From NCBI RefSeq assembly GCF_000231115.1, contig NW_006889866.1:1-11744 (forward strand): a stretch of 11,744 bases of DNA, read 5' to 3'. Under the pieces are notes generated by a model. That model worked only from the letters and a program-made list of their open reading frames with translations, was not told the DNA's origin and made no database searches. Made by a program: the position numbers and the translations under genes. This DNA is from Vittaforma corneae ATCC 50505 (Eukaryota; Microsporidia; Nosematidae). Positions 9,242 to 11,744 of this stretch are shown in pieces. Numbering within the stretch: the first letter of the stretch is position 1; each line of letters begins with the position of its first letter.

Positions 9242-9453
9242 CTTGAAACAAATTATTATACCATGGTGCTTTTAAAAGTTAGATTGACGACTCTTCGTTT
9301 CAGGCTCTTAAAATGACTCAACTTATTATAGAATACCAAAAAAACAATAGGCCACCATCATCTAAGTGCATCGGTAAGGGGCAATCAGCTCAATCGAAAG
9401 TTGATAGCATATAAATGATGAAAAATCACATCAATCATCACCACGTATGCTTC

Positions 9454-9470
9454 TCTGTATGATATACAGA
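9454..9470. repeat. Perfect 7-bp hairpin, 3-nt loop
   Basis: TCTGTAT (9454-9460) and ATACAGA (9464-9470) are exact reverse complements around GAT. It is compact and lies within the GC-richer island. It is expected by chance at this length, so no role is assigned. Confidence 0.4.
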
Positions 9471-9900
9471 AATGAACACAGTGTCTTCAAGACGTAGAAA
9501 TATAAAGCAATATGCCAAATATCTTTCAAAGACCAATGAGATACAATAATTAGTATAAAACAATCAAACCAGTTTGTGGAGTTAGACGGGATAGCTGGAT
9601 CTCCAAACCAGTATGCCTTTTTAGTGGCTATGGCAGCTGTATGGTGGAATCAATAAGCATGGAATGCCTAGTCTCATATAAGAAAAGAAGGTGAGTCCAA
9701 TATTGGGAATTCGAGAAACCGGAAAAGAACTGAGGCCCATCAAATCCAGATACACGGATTGAATTAAGAGAGAATATCTTATCAATAAGTTAGCATGCAA
9801 TTCCTTTCCAAAGCAAAGTTGTGCAATGTACAACAAGTGGATAGTCGTTAGAATTCACACCTTTATGCATCTTTCAATTTTGAATGTAGCATGTGAGCTC

Positions 9901-11744
9901 GGCAAATATATTAAATTGAATACCCCATGGCATGGTTGTTTCTTATTTGAACCATTTTAATCATATCTTGTACCAAGCAATAGTCAATCTAATGATAAAA
10001 ACATTATCACTAGCATATAAATGGCAAAGCCTACGTGTAAATATGAGCATATTTCCATCCCTTTACTTTTAAGTAATAAAATCCAATTTCCAATGTGTTA
10101 CCCACAATAACGAATAAATAATAGGCATGTTTTCTTAAAATGTAGAATTATGTATTTTTTGCATCTTTTATATACTAGTTGAGGCTCTATTTATAAAATT
10201 GGGAATACCAACGCCATTCACTTTTGTAGAATGATTCGATGTTTAAATCAAAAAGTTTCTAACGAATTATTGCATGATGAAAATACTCCACACGATCTAC
10301 TCAATTATATTATTTACATGCTATTAAAAATATGAGTAAAACTGAAAATACCATATACTCCATTCATTTATATTCAAACAATATTAAATCAGATAGTATA
10401 ATTCATAATGAAATACTTTTATTAAATGAAGTTATGAAGATGATGTCCTTAAACAGTACTTTTAATAAAACGAGTATAGAATTTATTGGTTTTGGGCATA
10501 AGCTCTACAACATATTCTTTTATACCATAATATCATATCAAAGACGACTAATGGCATTGTTGATACATTATCGACCACGATTACATCATTTTAAAATCAA
10601 TATATTTTAGCGATACTTTGAAATTATCTATACTACTTGGTGATTTCTTTTGACAGTTACTAGAGTAATCAAATTAAATAAGAACATACGATTAACAAGC
10701 ACAAAATTATGACATAATGAGTGACTATACACATTAATTTTATGTGCCATATCAGCACAAATGTTCATGATACAAAATAATTTATGCAGCAACTTTCAAA
10801 TATAATTGATATTGTAAGTTAAAAGTGTGATGGAGCAAATAATTCTTCTTAATCTATATTGCTTTAACTTTCATGTGAGTTAACACATAATAAAAATGAC
10901 TAAACACAATTTTCTCTTAATTTTTTCATAACTATTACTGCACAATGAACAATTCTAAACTACTATTTTTAAAAGAATTAGACTCTGCTAGTGGGAAGAT
11001 AATGCCTTGTGATGAAAAAAAAATGATAGACGGATTTAGACAGTATCATATATTTTGTAGCATTTTACCAAATAGAAACACTAAATTGAGAAAATATAAT
11101 TGAAGAATTATTGTTCAACAGGCGTGGCACAAAATATTAAAATAAAAATACAACCACGAACATTGTTTAACAACCCACCCAATACAAAATATTTTACAAC
11201 CGCTTGGCCAATAGTTATCAACAATTCAAAGATTTAATCTAACACTGCATGGTGTTAGTGTCGATACAAAATAGCTATGTCTACCATACGATGACAAACT
11301 TCTTTAACGACGATGTTATGAAAATAGACATCAAGGTATAAGTTTTATTAACTCATGGATATGATCATTTAAAGTGGGTTCAATATTAAAGCATTCTGCA
11401 AATAAATTAAGGCGTGGTGATAAAGAAAACGAATTGTTAAGATTTTATAAGAATGGAGCCAAATACAGAACATTTAGAAATTTGCCGTAAAAGTAAAAAT
11501 TTGTGTTATAAGCTCAAGGGAATCAAAAGTAGCTAATTTTTTCAGCCACATAATGAAGAAATTTATGGCCACCCCCTCCTGAACAAAAAATATTTCTAAC
11601 AGATCTGTACGAAAGCACTATTTGATTACATCACAATATGGCCTAAAGGACAAGATGTTAAATGATTGTAGAAAATGTCCATTTACTTAATCTGAAACGT
11701 GTACATCGAATTTTACGGTATTTTATTAACGTTTATATTAAACC
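9901..11744. other. Gene-free AT-rich stretch to window end
   Basis: Composition returns to the background (10321-10440 is about 19% G+C by hand count). The longest open frame of the whole window, 92 codons at 10332-10610 on the + strand, is here. Its length matches chance expectation, its predicted product has no motif I recognise, and its residues (Ile, Asn, Ser, Leu, Tyr, Phe, Lys) are those AT-rich codons encode. I therefore do not annotate it as a gene. The only other structure is the hairpin at 11239-11258. No tRNA, repeat array or element boundary was seen. Confidence 0.7.
11239..11258. repeat. 7-bp hairpin with optional T-G closing pair
   Basis: CTAACAC (11239-11245) and GTGTTAG (11252-11258) are exact reverse complements around TGCATG. 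A T-G wobble at the inner end would leave a GCAT tetraloop. Three G-C pairs make the stem moderately stable. No function is inferred. Confidence 0.45.

Larger units (their letters stand above)
9061..9900. other. GC-richer island without a recognisable gene
   Basis: A hand count gives 309 G+C in these 840 bases (37%), against about 20-28% in most other lines I counted. The density peaks near 40% at 9601-9840. The island contains a full-consensus 5' splice-donor match (AAG then GTGAGT, 9688-9696) and several frames that stay open for 35-71 codons, including a minus-strand frame at 9621-9836. None shows a motif I can assign. Frames lengthen simply because stops are rarer at higher G+C. Candidates are a short exon, a decayed gene or transposon, a non-coding RNA, or random compositional drift. 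The + strand is A-rich (9481-9540 has 25 A and 15 T). Confidence 0.5.

Noticed and set aside
9181..9275. GGAGG next to ATG at 9192 with a 27-codon basic frame, as a bacterial start
   Set aside because: The purine motif abuts the ATG with no usable spacing, the frame is very short, and nothing else in the window looks bacterial.
9621..9836. 71-codon minus-strand frame in the GC-richer island
   Set aside because: Other frames are open over parts of the same bases because stops are rarer there. I recognise no family, so it is kept only as part of the island observation.

Overview
No gene can be supported anywhere in this window. It is about 11.7 kb of AT-rich DNA (roughly 27% G+C from hand counts on sample lines). 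Stop codons are dense in all six frames. The longest open frame is 92 codons. At this composition about 8% of random codons are stops, so a window of this size should give a longest chance frame of about 90 codons. I recognise no protein family, tRNA, rRNA, CRISPR array, insertion sequence or bacterial-type operon.

An 11.7-kb stretch without genes is hard to reconcile with a typical bacterium, archaeon, phage or organelle. The best reading is intergenic or intronic DNA from an AT-rich eukaryote. Small hand samples show mild CpG deficit and mild TG/CA excess, which fits but does not prove this. Long microsatellites and long poly-A/T tracts, common in such genomes, are absent (longest homopolymer 9). 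A decayed endosymbiont or simulated sequence therefore cannot be excluded. No taxon can be named.

Layout: 1-2380 is gene-free and T-rich on the + strand, especially 1140-1900. 2381-7140 is gene-free, with small inverted repeats and slightly GC-richer patches near 4960-5160 and 5700-5880. 7141-7990 is the most structured part: a 20-bp perfect palindrome at 7301-7320, then a run of hairpins and palindromes between 7572 and 7902, ending in a 79-bp segment with imperfect inverted ends (7902-7980). 7991-9060 is gene-free and A-rich, with a 12-bp bulged hairpin at 8945-8974. 9061-9900 is a compositional island at about 37% G+C, containing a full-consensus 5' splice-donor match (9688-9696) but no convincing exon. 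9901-11744 is gene-free and contains the longest, probably accidental, open frame (10332-10610).

No functional system can be reconstructed. The places most worth a computational check are the inverted-repeat cluster (7.57-7.98 kb) and the GC-richer island (9.06-9.90 kb).
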